Of a stretch of DNA of 64,000 bases, positions 33,910-43,290 are shown piece by piece. Under the pieces are notes generated by a model. The model was not told the DNA's origin. It searched no databases and saw nothing but the letters and a program-made list of their open reading frames with translations. A program made the translations under genes and the position numbers. The stretch spans positions 43,016,010-43,080,009 of the forward strand of contig OX352763.1 of assembly GCA_947095585.1 (NCBI GenBank), in the 5' to 3' direction. How positions within the stretch are numbered: the stretch's first letter is position 1; each line of letters begins with the position of its first letter. The stretch comes from Nephrocerus scutellatus (Eukaryota; Arthropoda; Insecta; Diptera; Pipunculidae).

Positions 33910-35185
33910 CGATTGAGAAATGGCTTAGTTCCCAAAACTCCAAACCATATTGGCCAGATCCAAGAATTTCCATCCGAACAAATCTTAGAGTCGCATGTTA
34001 GTCCTACATTCCGATTTTCATACGAACCCCTTGAGAAATGGCTTGGTTCCCAAAATTCCAGACCCTATTGGCCAGATCCCAGAATTTCCATAGGAATTTC
34101 CATAGGAGCTGTGACTGTAGTAATATATCTAATATATAAAAATCTCGTGTCACGGTGTTTGGGTCTCAACTGCTCCGAAACAGCTCGACCGATTGTTATG
34201 AAATTTTTTATGTATGTTTGGTAGGTATGAGAATAGGTATTAAAGTGAAGAAAAAAAAATTGAGAACGACTGGACCGATTTGGCTAATTTTTATTTTATA
34301 AATTCGCCATAGTCCGAATAAGGTTTATGCGGAAAAAAAATAGAAAAGATGCCCGGAAAATTGTAAAATTCGGAAACTGAAAGTGCTGTTTTCCATAGGA
34401 TTTATGTATGAACTCGCGACCATAACTCACGATTCGAACGATGGATTAGCGTAATTATTTTTTTGTTTTGTTCGTTATAGTCCTAGGAAACAAAGACAAT
34501 TACAAGGAAAGTCGGAAAGCGGGAAAATTTGGAAAACGATAAATTGGATATATTTTGAGGAAATAACTTTATATGTTTTCGGTGAAATGAAAACTTTGGA
34601 AAAACGCATTCCAGCCTAATTTAAAATAAAATAAAAACTTGTGTTGATTCGCGATCTGTCCAGCAAAAGTTATTATTTCATTTCTGTTCCAATAGATTCC
34701 AATTGTTTGGGTTACGTGCGCAAATGTCATTTGACAACTTCATCTTTGATTTTGTGGGCAAAAAGATCTCCAAAAGACCACAAAAGGCCCCGAAAAGAAT
34801 CACAAAAAGACCTCCGAAAGTCCCTCAAAATCAAGACCCTAAAAGACCCAAAATGTAAAAATGTAACACAATGATGTGACTAATACTGTGACTCGATATC
34901 GCAAAACAAATAGCTTTTCACAAGTTCACAAAATGATTACAAACAAATTTATTGATAGTGGGACAGGACAACGTCTGTCGGGTCAGCTAGTGTATTTGTA
35001 TATATAGTTATATTTGTAGTTTTATACATATATAGTTACATACATATAAAATATAACTATAGAAAACGAGGCATAAAATTAAAAAAAGTGAACAACAGAG
35101 CAATGTGTACAACAGAGTAATAACAGTGTAACGCTGTAAAAAATTTTGCCCCCTCCGTAAAAAAGTTTCATTTTAAAAACCACTT
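33910..35185 (-). repeat. 118-bp array element, copy 2, split by a Helitron
   Basis: Two units (GAGAAATGGCTTRGTTCC at about 33913 and 34031) are followed by GGAGCTGTGACTGTAGTAAT. After the Helitron at 34128-34990 comes the same flank as at 39001-39242: TGTATTTGTATATATAG, ACAACAGAGTAATA, CCCCCTCCGTAAAAAAGTTT. The copy ends near 35185. Confidence 0.85.
34128..34990 (+). mobile_element. Non-autonomous Helitron, 863 bp, complete
   Basis: It begins TCTAATATATAAAAATCTCG after an A and ends CTGTCGGGTCAGCTAG before a T, the canonical Helitron TC...CTAG ends inserted between A and T. The paralogous site at 38990-39010 lacks it, proving both ends. The interior has a GACTGGACCGATTTGGCTAA segment common in insect Helitrons and an AAAAGACC-rich stretch (34750-34860). 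No Rep-helicase is encoded. A related copy on the other strand starts at 340. Confidence 0.9.
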
Positions 35186-35597
35186 TTCCAGGCATCACAC
35201 GCGCCAAACGCGTAAAACGCGGGATCTCAGAAATCTTCCATGAAACTGAGCTGCTCAAAATATTCCAGATCTTAATTCATAACGTCATAAAAAGATAAAC
35301 TTAAATCAATAGGGTCCATCAGACGATGAGCTTATTCGCCGCGAACATGTTGTTCTGGCTTTGCATCACATGGCGATCTTGTTGGCGTAGCTAACGTCGG
35401 TAGGTAAACAACACCATGACAACCAGCAGTAGAGTATTAACATATTTCTGTCGGTTGATAAACATCACCCAAAATAATGACGGATATAACTAAATGTCGA
35501 TGGGGGTATATGGTTTTCCTTACTGGAAATTCATTACTTTCCGCAACACGCATCCAGGACCCAACCTCGTTTTATGTTTATCAAAAAACTTCAGCCT
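35186..35597. other. Unassigned, with CACGCGCC-type dispersed repeat
   Basis: The stretch at 35190-35290 contains ATCACACGCGCCAAACGCG and a TTCCATGAAACTGAGCTGC segment related to 14030-14200 and 45360-45790. The remainder is unidentified. Confidence 0.45.
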
Positions 35598-35628
35598 TTT
35601 TAAATTCTCTGTATTAACTTCACTTGCC

Positions 35629-35710
35629 CGTGTGTTTGTGGGCTTGTGGGCTTGTGGGTTTGTGGGTTTGTGGGCTTGTGGGTTTGTGGGTTTGTGGATT
35701 TGTGGATTTG
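35629..35710. repeat. Octamer microsatellite (TTGTGGGC/T)n
   Basis: About ten copies of an 8-bp word lie at the fixed simple-repeat position of a TCTCCGAT-family element. The sister copy at 36184-36243 has about seven related units. Confidence 0.95.
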
Positions 35711-36098
35711 CGTGTCATGGAATCTTGCGATCAATTTTTAACCTACTTCCTACAGCCCGATTTTATTGAAATTTGGCACACATGTATATCTCCCATGACA
35801 ACACTTTCTATTAAAACTTGAGGCCACTCGGGCCGCGGGGTCGGGGGGCCCCATACAAATATTTTACAAAATTTACCCGATTTTCTTTAAATATTGTACA
35901 CATGTATGACTTCGATGGAAAACACTTTTTGTAAAAATTTGGAGCGATCGGCCCTTTGGGGACCCCAATATACAATTTTTAAATATCGCTATATCGCATC
36001 AGATCACGGCAAAGTATGAGCTCTGTGCTTTGTAAGCAGCGCTGTTCGCTGCCGCTGCGGCATTTGGTGGATGATTTTGCCACAAAACGAGCACGCAG

Positions 36099-36114
36099 TG
36101 TGTGTGTGTGTGTG
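36099..36114. repeat. (GT)n dinucleotide run
   Basis: About eight GT repeats just before the 3' end of a TCTCCGAT-family copy. Confidence 0.95.
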
Positions 36115-36183
36115 TATCCCCGATTAGAGAATTTACAAGAAAAATTTTAATTTTTAAATTCTCTATATTAACTTCACTTGCCC

Positions 36184-36243
36184 GTGTGTTTGTGGGTTTG
36201 TGGATTTGTGGGTTTGTGGGTTTGTGGATTTGTGGATTTGTGT
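36184..36243. repeat. Octamer microsatellite, second copy
   Basis: TTTGTGGG/TTTGTGGA words occupy the same internal position as the array at 35629-35710. Confidence 0.95.
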
Positions 36244-37149
36244 GTTATGGAATCTTGCGATCAATTTTTGACCCACTTCCCAAAGTCCTATTTTATTGAA
36301 ATTTTGCGCACAGCCATATCTCCGATGACAACACTTTCTATTAAATTTATTTTATTTATTTATTAAATTAATTTATTAAATTTGAGGACCATCGGGCCAC
36401 GGGGTCTGTGGGCTCCACCACAAATATTTTACAAATTGTTACTCGATTTTCTTCAAATTTTATACACATGTGTATCTCTGATATACAACACTTTTTGAAC
36501 AAATTTTGGAGACCCTGGGCCCGGGTTCGTGGGGCCCCATAACTTTTTTTAAAAAAATTATCCCAATTTTCTTCAAATTTAATACACATGTGTATCTCCG
36601 ATAGACAACACTTTTTGTAAAAAAATTGGAGACCCTGGGCCCGGGTTCGTAGGGCCCCATAACTTTTTTTTAAAAAAATTAACCCGATTTTCGTCAAATT
36701 TAATACACATGTGTATCTCCGATAGACAACACTTTTTGTAAAAATTTTGGAGACCCCGGGGCCCGGGTTCGGGAGGCCCAATAAATTTTTTTAAAAAATA
36801 ACTCGATTTTCTTCAATTTAATACACATGTGTCTCTCCGATAGACAAAACTTTTTATAAAAAATTTGGAGACCCTGGGTCCCGGGGTCGTGGGGCCACAA
36901 AATTAAAAAAAAAATGTGTGTGCGTGGAGTCCACGCATGACAGAAGTGAAACATCTTGCTTATTAGATAGAGATAAGTTATTAGAATTTTTGTTTTTATT
37001 AAACAAGAGATAATATGTAGATGTAGAATGAGTTAGATGTATGTAATAGTAAAGATGTGGGTATAATCTCAAATGAAAAAAACAATTCAAAGTTTTAAAA
37101 TATATTTTACAAGGAATTCATTAGACAAAAACATGAATCAGTTATAGTA

Positions 37150-38012
37150 TTAATTTGTTTCTCATTTTTTATAAATCATTATCCGCAGAATTATCAGTGT
37201 CTATCATAGTGACAATTGGCTTATGATAGCTAAAATACGACACAAACATTTGGGATTTGATACGTCCTAAATTTCTAGAAAATACAGCATCAGTTGTTGT
37301 ACCCGACTTGGTTGTTGGGGTATTGACATTGTTGTTAATTTTTAAATTGAATTTTCTAGCTAAAAAGTCAAAGAGAGGTTGACTTTCAGGTTTGGAGAAC
37401 TGCACGTTGAAGTCACCGCTCATTATCATTGGTAGAGTCCCCCAATTATTTTTTAGTAATGTTGCACCATCTGGTGTGTATGGTAATAACACGTGGTGAA
37501 TGAATTCGATAATATCATCAAGCTTCGTGTTAGGTGATATATACACAGCAACAATTAACACGGATTGTCCATTATCATGATTACATCTTGCAGCACAGAT
37601 ATCTCCAATGGCACATGTACTGACATCTTTTTCATTAGTTTGTCGAAGAGATATAGCTAAATGTGGAGTGAGGGTGATTAACTGATCAGCAGTATTTCGG
37701 TAAATAGCTACACCAGCGGCTCTATCTTTTTCTCTTTTAAATGTGACGATACACTCGAATCTCGGTATATCCACCTTTTCGCCTTGTTTCAACCAAGTTT
37801 TACTCATCACTAATAACGTTGAATTTCTTGCAACTTCATCTTGCAAATCTGGTGCGTGTAGCCTTAAGCTCTGACAATTGAGTAAAAATACCGAAATTCC
37901 TTTTTTTTAGATATGAATTCAAGTACTTGTTGTCCCACCGTTTCTACTTTGTTGAGACTCAGTCTCCTGAATTCTGCCTGTAAATCTGCTGTTGATGTTG
38001 ATGCTCTTCTTC
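37150..38012 (-). pseudogene. Helentron apurinic-like endonuclease (EEP) fragment
   Basis: The 225-codon minus ORF (37169-37846) is an endonuclease/exonuclease/phosphatase domain. It contains IPRFECIVTFKREKDRAAGV, GDICAARCNHDNGQSVLIVA, VYISPNTKLDDIIEFIHHVL, the SGDFNV metal-site motif, TTKSGTTTDAVFSR and SYFSYHKPIV. This combination, with SYHKPI in place of SDH, is one I associate with the endonuclease domain of Helentrons. The preceding frame (37864-38010, LQAEFRRLSLNKVETVGQQV) continues upstream but is shifted within a run of eight A/T bases near 37905. The expected catalytic SETW reads SKTW, so a key Glu is lost. Rep and helicase are absent; the upstream side is replaced by the 118-bp array. 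Confidence 0.75.
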
Positions 38013-38026
38013 CATGATAAAAAATT

Positions 38027-39242
38027 GAGAAATGGCTTGGTTCCAACAATTCCAGACCCTATTGGCCAGATCCCAGAATTTCCATAGGAACAAATCTTAC
38101 AGTCGCATATTAGTCCTACATTCCGAGTTTCATACGAATCCCTTGAGAAATGGCTTGGTTCCAACTATTCCAGACCCTATTGGCCAGATCCCAGAATTTC
38201 CCTAGCAACAAATCTTACAGTCGCATATTAGTCCTACATTCCGAGTTTCATACGAATCCCTTGAGAAATGGCTTGGTTCCAACAATTCCAGACCCTATTG
38301 GCCAGATCCCAGAATTTCCATAGCAACAAATCTTACAGTCGCATATTAGTCCTACATTCCGAGTTTCATACGAATCCCTTGAGAAATGGCTTGGTTCCAA
38401 CAATTCCAGACCCTATTGGCCAGATCCCAGAATTTCCCTAGCAACAAATCTTACAGTCGCATATTAGTCCTACATTCAGAGTTTCATACGAATCCCTTGA
38501 GAAATGGCTTGGAACAAATCTTACAGTCGCATATTAGTCCTACATTCTGAGTTTCATACGAATCCCTTGAGAAATGGCTTGGTTCCAACAATTCCAGATC
38601 CTATTGGCCAGATCCCAGAATTTCCATAGGAACAAATCTTACAGTCGCATATTAGTCCTACATTCCGAGTTTCATACGAATCCCTTGAGAAATGGCTTGG
38701 TTCCAACAATTCCAGACCCTATTGGCCAGATCCCAGAATTTCCATAGGAACAAATCTTACAGTCGCATATTAGTCCTACATTCCGAGTTTTATACGAATC
38801 CCTTGAGAAATGGCTTGGTTCCAACAATTCCAGATCCTATTGGCCAGATCCCAGAATTTCCATAGGAACAAATCTTACAGTCGCATATTAGTCCTACATT
38901 CCGAGTTTCATACGAATCCCTTGAGAAATGGCTTGGTTCCAACAATTCCAGACCCTATTCGCCAGATCCCAGAATTTCCATAGGAGCTGTGGCCGTAGTA
39001 ATATATGTATTTATATATACACATATAGTTATATTTGTAGTTAAATACATATATAGTTACATACATATAAAGTATAACTATAGAAAACCAGGCATAAAAT
39101 TAACAATTAACAAAAGTGAATAACAGCGTAACAACAGAGTAATAGCAGTGTAACCAATGTGTACAACAGAGTAATAGCAGTGTAACCAATGTGTACAACA
39201 GAGCTGTGAAAATTGTTACCCCCTCCGTAAAAAAGTTTCACT
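38027..39242 (-). repeat. 118-bp tandem array element, copy 3, near-identical units
   Basis: Units start at 38027, 38145, 38263, 38381, 38499, 38569, 38687, 38805 and 38923. Every spacing is exactly 118 bp except one of 70 bp (a 48-bp internal loss). Each has GAGAAATGGCTTGGTTCCAA, CCAGACCCTATTGGCCAGAT and CTTACAGTCGCATATTAGTC. The final partial unit leads into GGAGCTGTGGCCGTAGTAAT and a terminal region with three ACAACAGAGTAATAGCAGTG-like repeats, ending CCCCCTCCGTAAAAAAGTTT near 39242. On the minus strand the order is terminus, array, then the Helentron endonuclease fragment. Confidence 0.93.
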
Positions 39243-39244
39243 TC

Positions 39245-39705
39245 AAAAATTAACCCGATTTTCTTTAAATTTTATATACGTATGTATCTCCGATGAAAAA
39301 CACTTTTTGTAAAAAATTTGGAGACCCCGGGCCCCAGGGTCATTGGGCCCCAAAAAAATTTTTAAAATAATTAGCCCGATTTTTTTTAAATTTTATATAC
39401 GTGTGTATCTCCGATGGTCAACACTTTTTGCAAAAAATTTGGAGACAGGGTTTGGAGGGTCATGGGGCCCCAACAAATTTTTTAAAAAACAACCCGATTT
39501 TTTTTAAATTTTATATACGTGTGTATCTCCGATGGACAAAACTTTTTGTAAAGTTTTTGGATTAAGGCCCTGAGGTCCAAGGGGAGCCCATATAAATTTT
39601 TTAAAAATTAGCTCGATTTTCTTTAAATGTTAACACATACCCATCTCCTATTAGAGAATTTACATGAAAATTTGTATTTTTATGGGTTGTTTTTTTATAT
39701 TTTAC
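39245..39705 (+). repeat. TCTCCGAT-family repeat, four units
   Basis: It lacks the 5' end and is joined directly to the 118-bp array element. Four units contain TTATATACGTGTGTATCTCC and GGGGCCCC. It ends ATTAGAGAATTTACATGAAA with a TTTTTATGGGTTG tail. Confidence 0.8.
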
Positions 39706-40626
39706 CTTATTTTCTTCACTTTTAACTTTCCAAATTTCTGGTCGAGCTTCCAAAAGTTGGAAAAACTCTACCCAGAAATCGGTATTTACACTCGATGCCA
39801 TGATGCCGATGAAAAAAAATTTCCAATATATATATATACACAAAAAATTTTCACATACAATTTTTTTGTCCGCAATCTTATGATTGAACAGATCACCATT
39901 AAATTTTTTTTAGAATGAAAATTTGTATGGCGGTGTGACAACATGTTCTCAGACGACGAACATGTTCGCGAACAACGAGCAAAAATTTAAATATTTTGAA
40001 ATCCAGCGATCATGTTCGCGAAACTCGCGAACAGCCCCTCACACTATCATATATCCCGCGAGCACAACATGTTACGGCACACAAGTTCATCGTCTGATAC
40101 CCTAATTGATTGCTTGCATTATTAGTTGCTCTTATGGATATTTATAAAATAAATAAAATGATACAAAGAGAAACAGTAGTTCTGATTCCAATCATTGATT
40201 TGGAGCAGTACTAATAATATTTTAAGAATATTGGTTATCACTTTTCAAGGAAGCTATTAAAGAATTAATATTCATATCATTCACTCATTTTTCAATGCAA
40301 GCAGTTGTGAATTTTGTCAAATTACATTTTTTTTATTGAATGTATGTTCATCGTTTGATCTATTTGCTATTTGCGTGAACCGCTTGAAGCGTGAATGTTT
40401 TGTTGGTATCGTCATATCCGGCCGGCTTGGCTTTACAAAGCAACAGCTTTTGGTTTTACCGCCTTACGGTGAGTACCATAATTTAAAATGGCTTTAGTTT
40501 CTTAATCCTAAATTTTTTTTGGATTTATTTTCGGCTTTATGCGTATGCTATTGTTGTTTTAAGCCAAGCCGGCTTTGCCAAAACAATATATATATAGCTA
40601 TATATAGCTAATAAATAAATTGATGT
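39706..40626. other. Unassigned AT-rich sequence
   Basis: No gene or known repeat. A short stretch at 39940-40050 repeats CATGTTCGCGAACA-like words. Confidence 0.35.
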
Positions 40627-40879
40627 CCTCCATATTCACTCCCTTGTCAAATAGTTGTCAAATCGAGCAAATCTGACATTTCATTTCTGACTGGTTAAGA
40701 AAATAAACCAATGGCGAAATAAACCAAAATAACCCAACAGATTTAAACCAGAAAAGTAGTAAATAATATGAATATGGTTTAAAATTTTCTGGTTTAAAAT
40801 CGGGTGGTTTATTTTGGTTTATTTTTTTGGTTTAAAAGTGTTTAAACCACGTTTTTTAACGGAGTGAATAATATGGCCG
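40627..40879. mobile_element. Harbinger-related MITE, internal-deletion derivative
   Basis: About 225 bp (40655-40879) are the reverse complement of the left end of the element at 32269-32999, including the terminal GAGTGAATAATATGGCCG. The other end is a degraded CTCCATATTCACTCC. TAA follows at 40880; the matching left duplication is not clear. Confidence 0.75.
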
Positions 40880-42159
40880 TAAATGTTTGAACAGATTAAT
40901 TGAAGAAACGTGTAGCGATGAAATGCCAGTTAAATTTTAAGATCACATTTTTGCTTTCATTAATGGACGTTACTTTCATATGAATTAGAAATCAAATTTT
41001 CTGATACAAATGAAATTTGCAGAATGTTAATTTAAAAAATTTATCAGGCGCGCAATACAAAGTTTCTTTATGGTAGAGATGTGTCAACTGAATCAATATT
41101 AGAAATTTCATTAGTTAAATCATTATTCCAGCAGAATTCGACGGCAAAAATATTTTAAATGTTTAAATTTTTAAACACTACAATTTTCTGATATTATAAG
41201 TAATTTTATAATTTCATTTCGTATATTTTTAACCTTTTCTGGAACCGCTAGTTGCTAGACGCATAGAGATCGTTTAGTAAGTTGAAGCTAATAAAACTTA
41301 CCTTCGCTCTTTTTTAACTTAAGAGACATACATGGAATCGCAAAGGGTAAATAATTTTGCAGGCTCACTATGTCATTATTTGTAATATTTTCTTAATCAA
41401 GTTTTTTTGGAATTTTCCCTGACCATGTTCCATTGATCCATTTGTATTTGTATAATAGATAGATTATATAATAATATAATAGAGCAATTATTTTTATTCT
41501 ACTAGCGTGGTAAAATGAAAATGTAATGCATAGAACGCTTCATGAAATAAACTATCAAGCTGGATGTCATTTGTGAAATATGCAGCCTACCATTAGACGT
41601 GTGAGAACTTTTACTTTAACAGTGACAAAATTTTCAACTAGCTGCCAGCTCAACTATAAAAACTTTTAAAGATAATTAAATAGCGACCAAAGATAACGAA
41701 TCCAAAAAAAATTAGTATCAGAGAACCAGACGACTGATTGATGGGGATGAAAATACACATTTAAACTTTTTACATAAATTGGGAGGTCCCAGTTGATTTT
41801 GTGGAAATCGGCAAACCGCAAGTGGCTGTCCACTTTGACAGTTTTTCGAGTATATGCAATTATCTCAAAAAGTATAACACTTATGAGAAATCTGGATGAA
41901 ATTAAAAAAAAATTTAAAAGAAAATAAAAAAAATAAAAGATTTAAAAAAAAATAAAAAAAAAATTAATATTTTAAATCTGGAAGGGGAAATATTATCTAT
42001 AGCATTATGCGTGAGTTTTTTAATGAAATAAAAAAATTAACTATATATTATCTCAAACATTAAATTCGGTTTTCTGGTTCTAAAACGATACAGATCTTCA
42101 CCACAGTGTACTTAATTGTACAATTTAAATTCACCACACAACATATTGAATTATTAAAA
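40880..42159. other. Unassigned AT-rich sequence
   Basis: Contains an A-rich low-complexity run (41905-41975). A segment at 41730-41826 (ATTTAAACTTTTTACATAAA, then TTGGGAGGTCCCAGTTGATT) recurs at 62770-62872. No gene seen. Confidence 0.4.
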
Positions 42160-42492
42160 TTATAAAGGAGGAAACGTATCTGTCTGAACGCACTCAATGA
42201 CATTCAATGAGTTGTCATATGAGAACTGACAGTTTATAACATCTGTTTCATACACACTGGAATACATACTATACCAAAACGTAAGCTGGATTTTATCTGA
42301 ATTCGAATTGGGTGTTACAACAACAATTGCACTGTCGAATTCCTTCTTTGTAATTTGAAAACCTGCTGTTTGGCTGGTTTTGGTTGGTTTTGACATTCGA
42401 ATTCGGATTCGGATTCCAAAAATAAATACAGCTGTAGTAAGAAAAAAGAATGAAAGAGGTTGTTTTGTGCATTCGCATTGTGGTTTTGGCAT
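42160..42492 (-). CDS. Possible small membrane-anchored protein, unrecognised
   Basis: A 110-codon ORF starts MPKPQCECTKQP and has one hydrophobic stretch near residues 12-26 (PLSFFFLTTAVFIFG), followed by a basic IRIRIRMSK stop-transfer-like segment and a polar C-terminal domain (TFWYSMYSSVYETDVINCQF). It is oriented away from the TMEM120-like gene, about 0.8 kb from that gene's ATG, so the two could share a divergent promoter. I do not recognise the sequence, and part of the frame overlaps an ATTCGG simple repeat. A chance ORF in AT-rich DNA is a real alternative. Confidence 0.3.
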   Translation of the reverse strand: MPKPQCECTKQPLSFFFLTTAVFIFGIRIRIRMSKPTKTSQTAGFQITKKEFDSAIVVVTPNSNSDKIQLTFWYSMYSSVYETDVINCQFSYDNSLNVIECVQTDTFPPL

Positions 42493-43290
42493 TTCATAGC
42501 GCTTTTTTTCGTGGATTGCTGTCGTTGCCGGTTTACGACCATATTTAATTTGGAATTCTGCTATTAGTTAATGTTCTATTTTTTGGAGCGTGTTAATTAA
42601 GTGGCTGCATTGATTTCGCTACTCTGTTACAGAAGAACAATCAATTGATTTGCTGTAGGAAGTCACGACATATATCGACTGTTGTTTCCCCGCCATCCGC
42701 ATATACATATTTGTTCCTAGTGAAATTGACTCAGATTTATTTATTCAATTGAATTGAACTAAATTGGAAAAGTGCACAGAGCTTTCGTTTTTAACAAGCA
42801 GTAAAAAATCGCGATTTCGCTTTTACATTCTCCGTGTTGTGCCGCATTCATTCGCTTTCCCCGCAGTGTTTTTATTGTAAAGCGTGGACTGTCGTCGTTC
42901 GTCGGTCATAATTGCCCAGTTGGTAAGCGGCAAAGTAGGAGAATCTTGTGTTGCTCATTCATTACTACTTATGTGCACAGCGGAAACACGGAATACATCG
43001 TGAGATCCATCGGGTGAGTGTGCGTCATTGCCACACCACATACGTCACTTTGTGCCGGGCGATTTTGCTATCATAACATAAACACACAGATTACCAGTGC
43101 AGATTGTTTCTAATTTTTATTAAATTGTTTTTAATTTTTTACATAATCATTGAAGAAAACAGCATCTACAACTACTATCAACTTGATGTTGCAAGTGATA
43201 TAACCTCAACAGCTGTTCCATTGTGTACACGTATTTGAAGTTTCTGCAAAATCTAAATAATATCAGTATCTTCCTTAAAAACCATCCAAA
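42493..43290 (+). promoter_or_regulatory. Upstream and 5' leader region of the TMEM120-like gene
   Basis: This interval has normal-complexity, non-repeat sequence. A GTGAGT donor-like site at 43015 could open a 5' UTR intron. No TATA box is obvious. Its assignment as promoter plus leader rests only on its position before the ATG at 43291. Confidence 0.4.

Larger units (their letters stand above)
35598..36905 (+). repeat. TCTCCGAT-family repeats, two adjoining copies
   Basis: The first copy starts TTTTAAATTCTCTGTATTAA at about 35598 and carries a microsatellite, two units, about 120 bp of unrelated sequence (35985-36098), a GT run and a 3' end at about 36160. There the next copy begins immediately (TTTTTAAATTCTCTATATT). 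The second copy has five units with near-identical GACAACACTTTTTG, GGAGACCCTGGGCCCGGG and GTGGGGCCCC blocks up to about 36905. Confidence 0.85.

Noticed and set aside
38027..38989. Regular direct repeats considered as a CRISPR array
   Set aside because: Units are contiguous 118-bp satellites with no spacers, in a eukaryotic genome with no cas genes.
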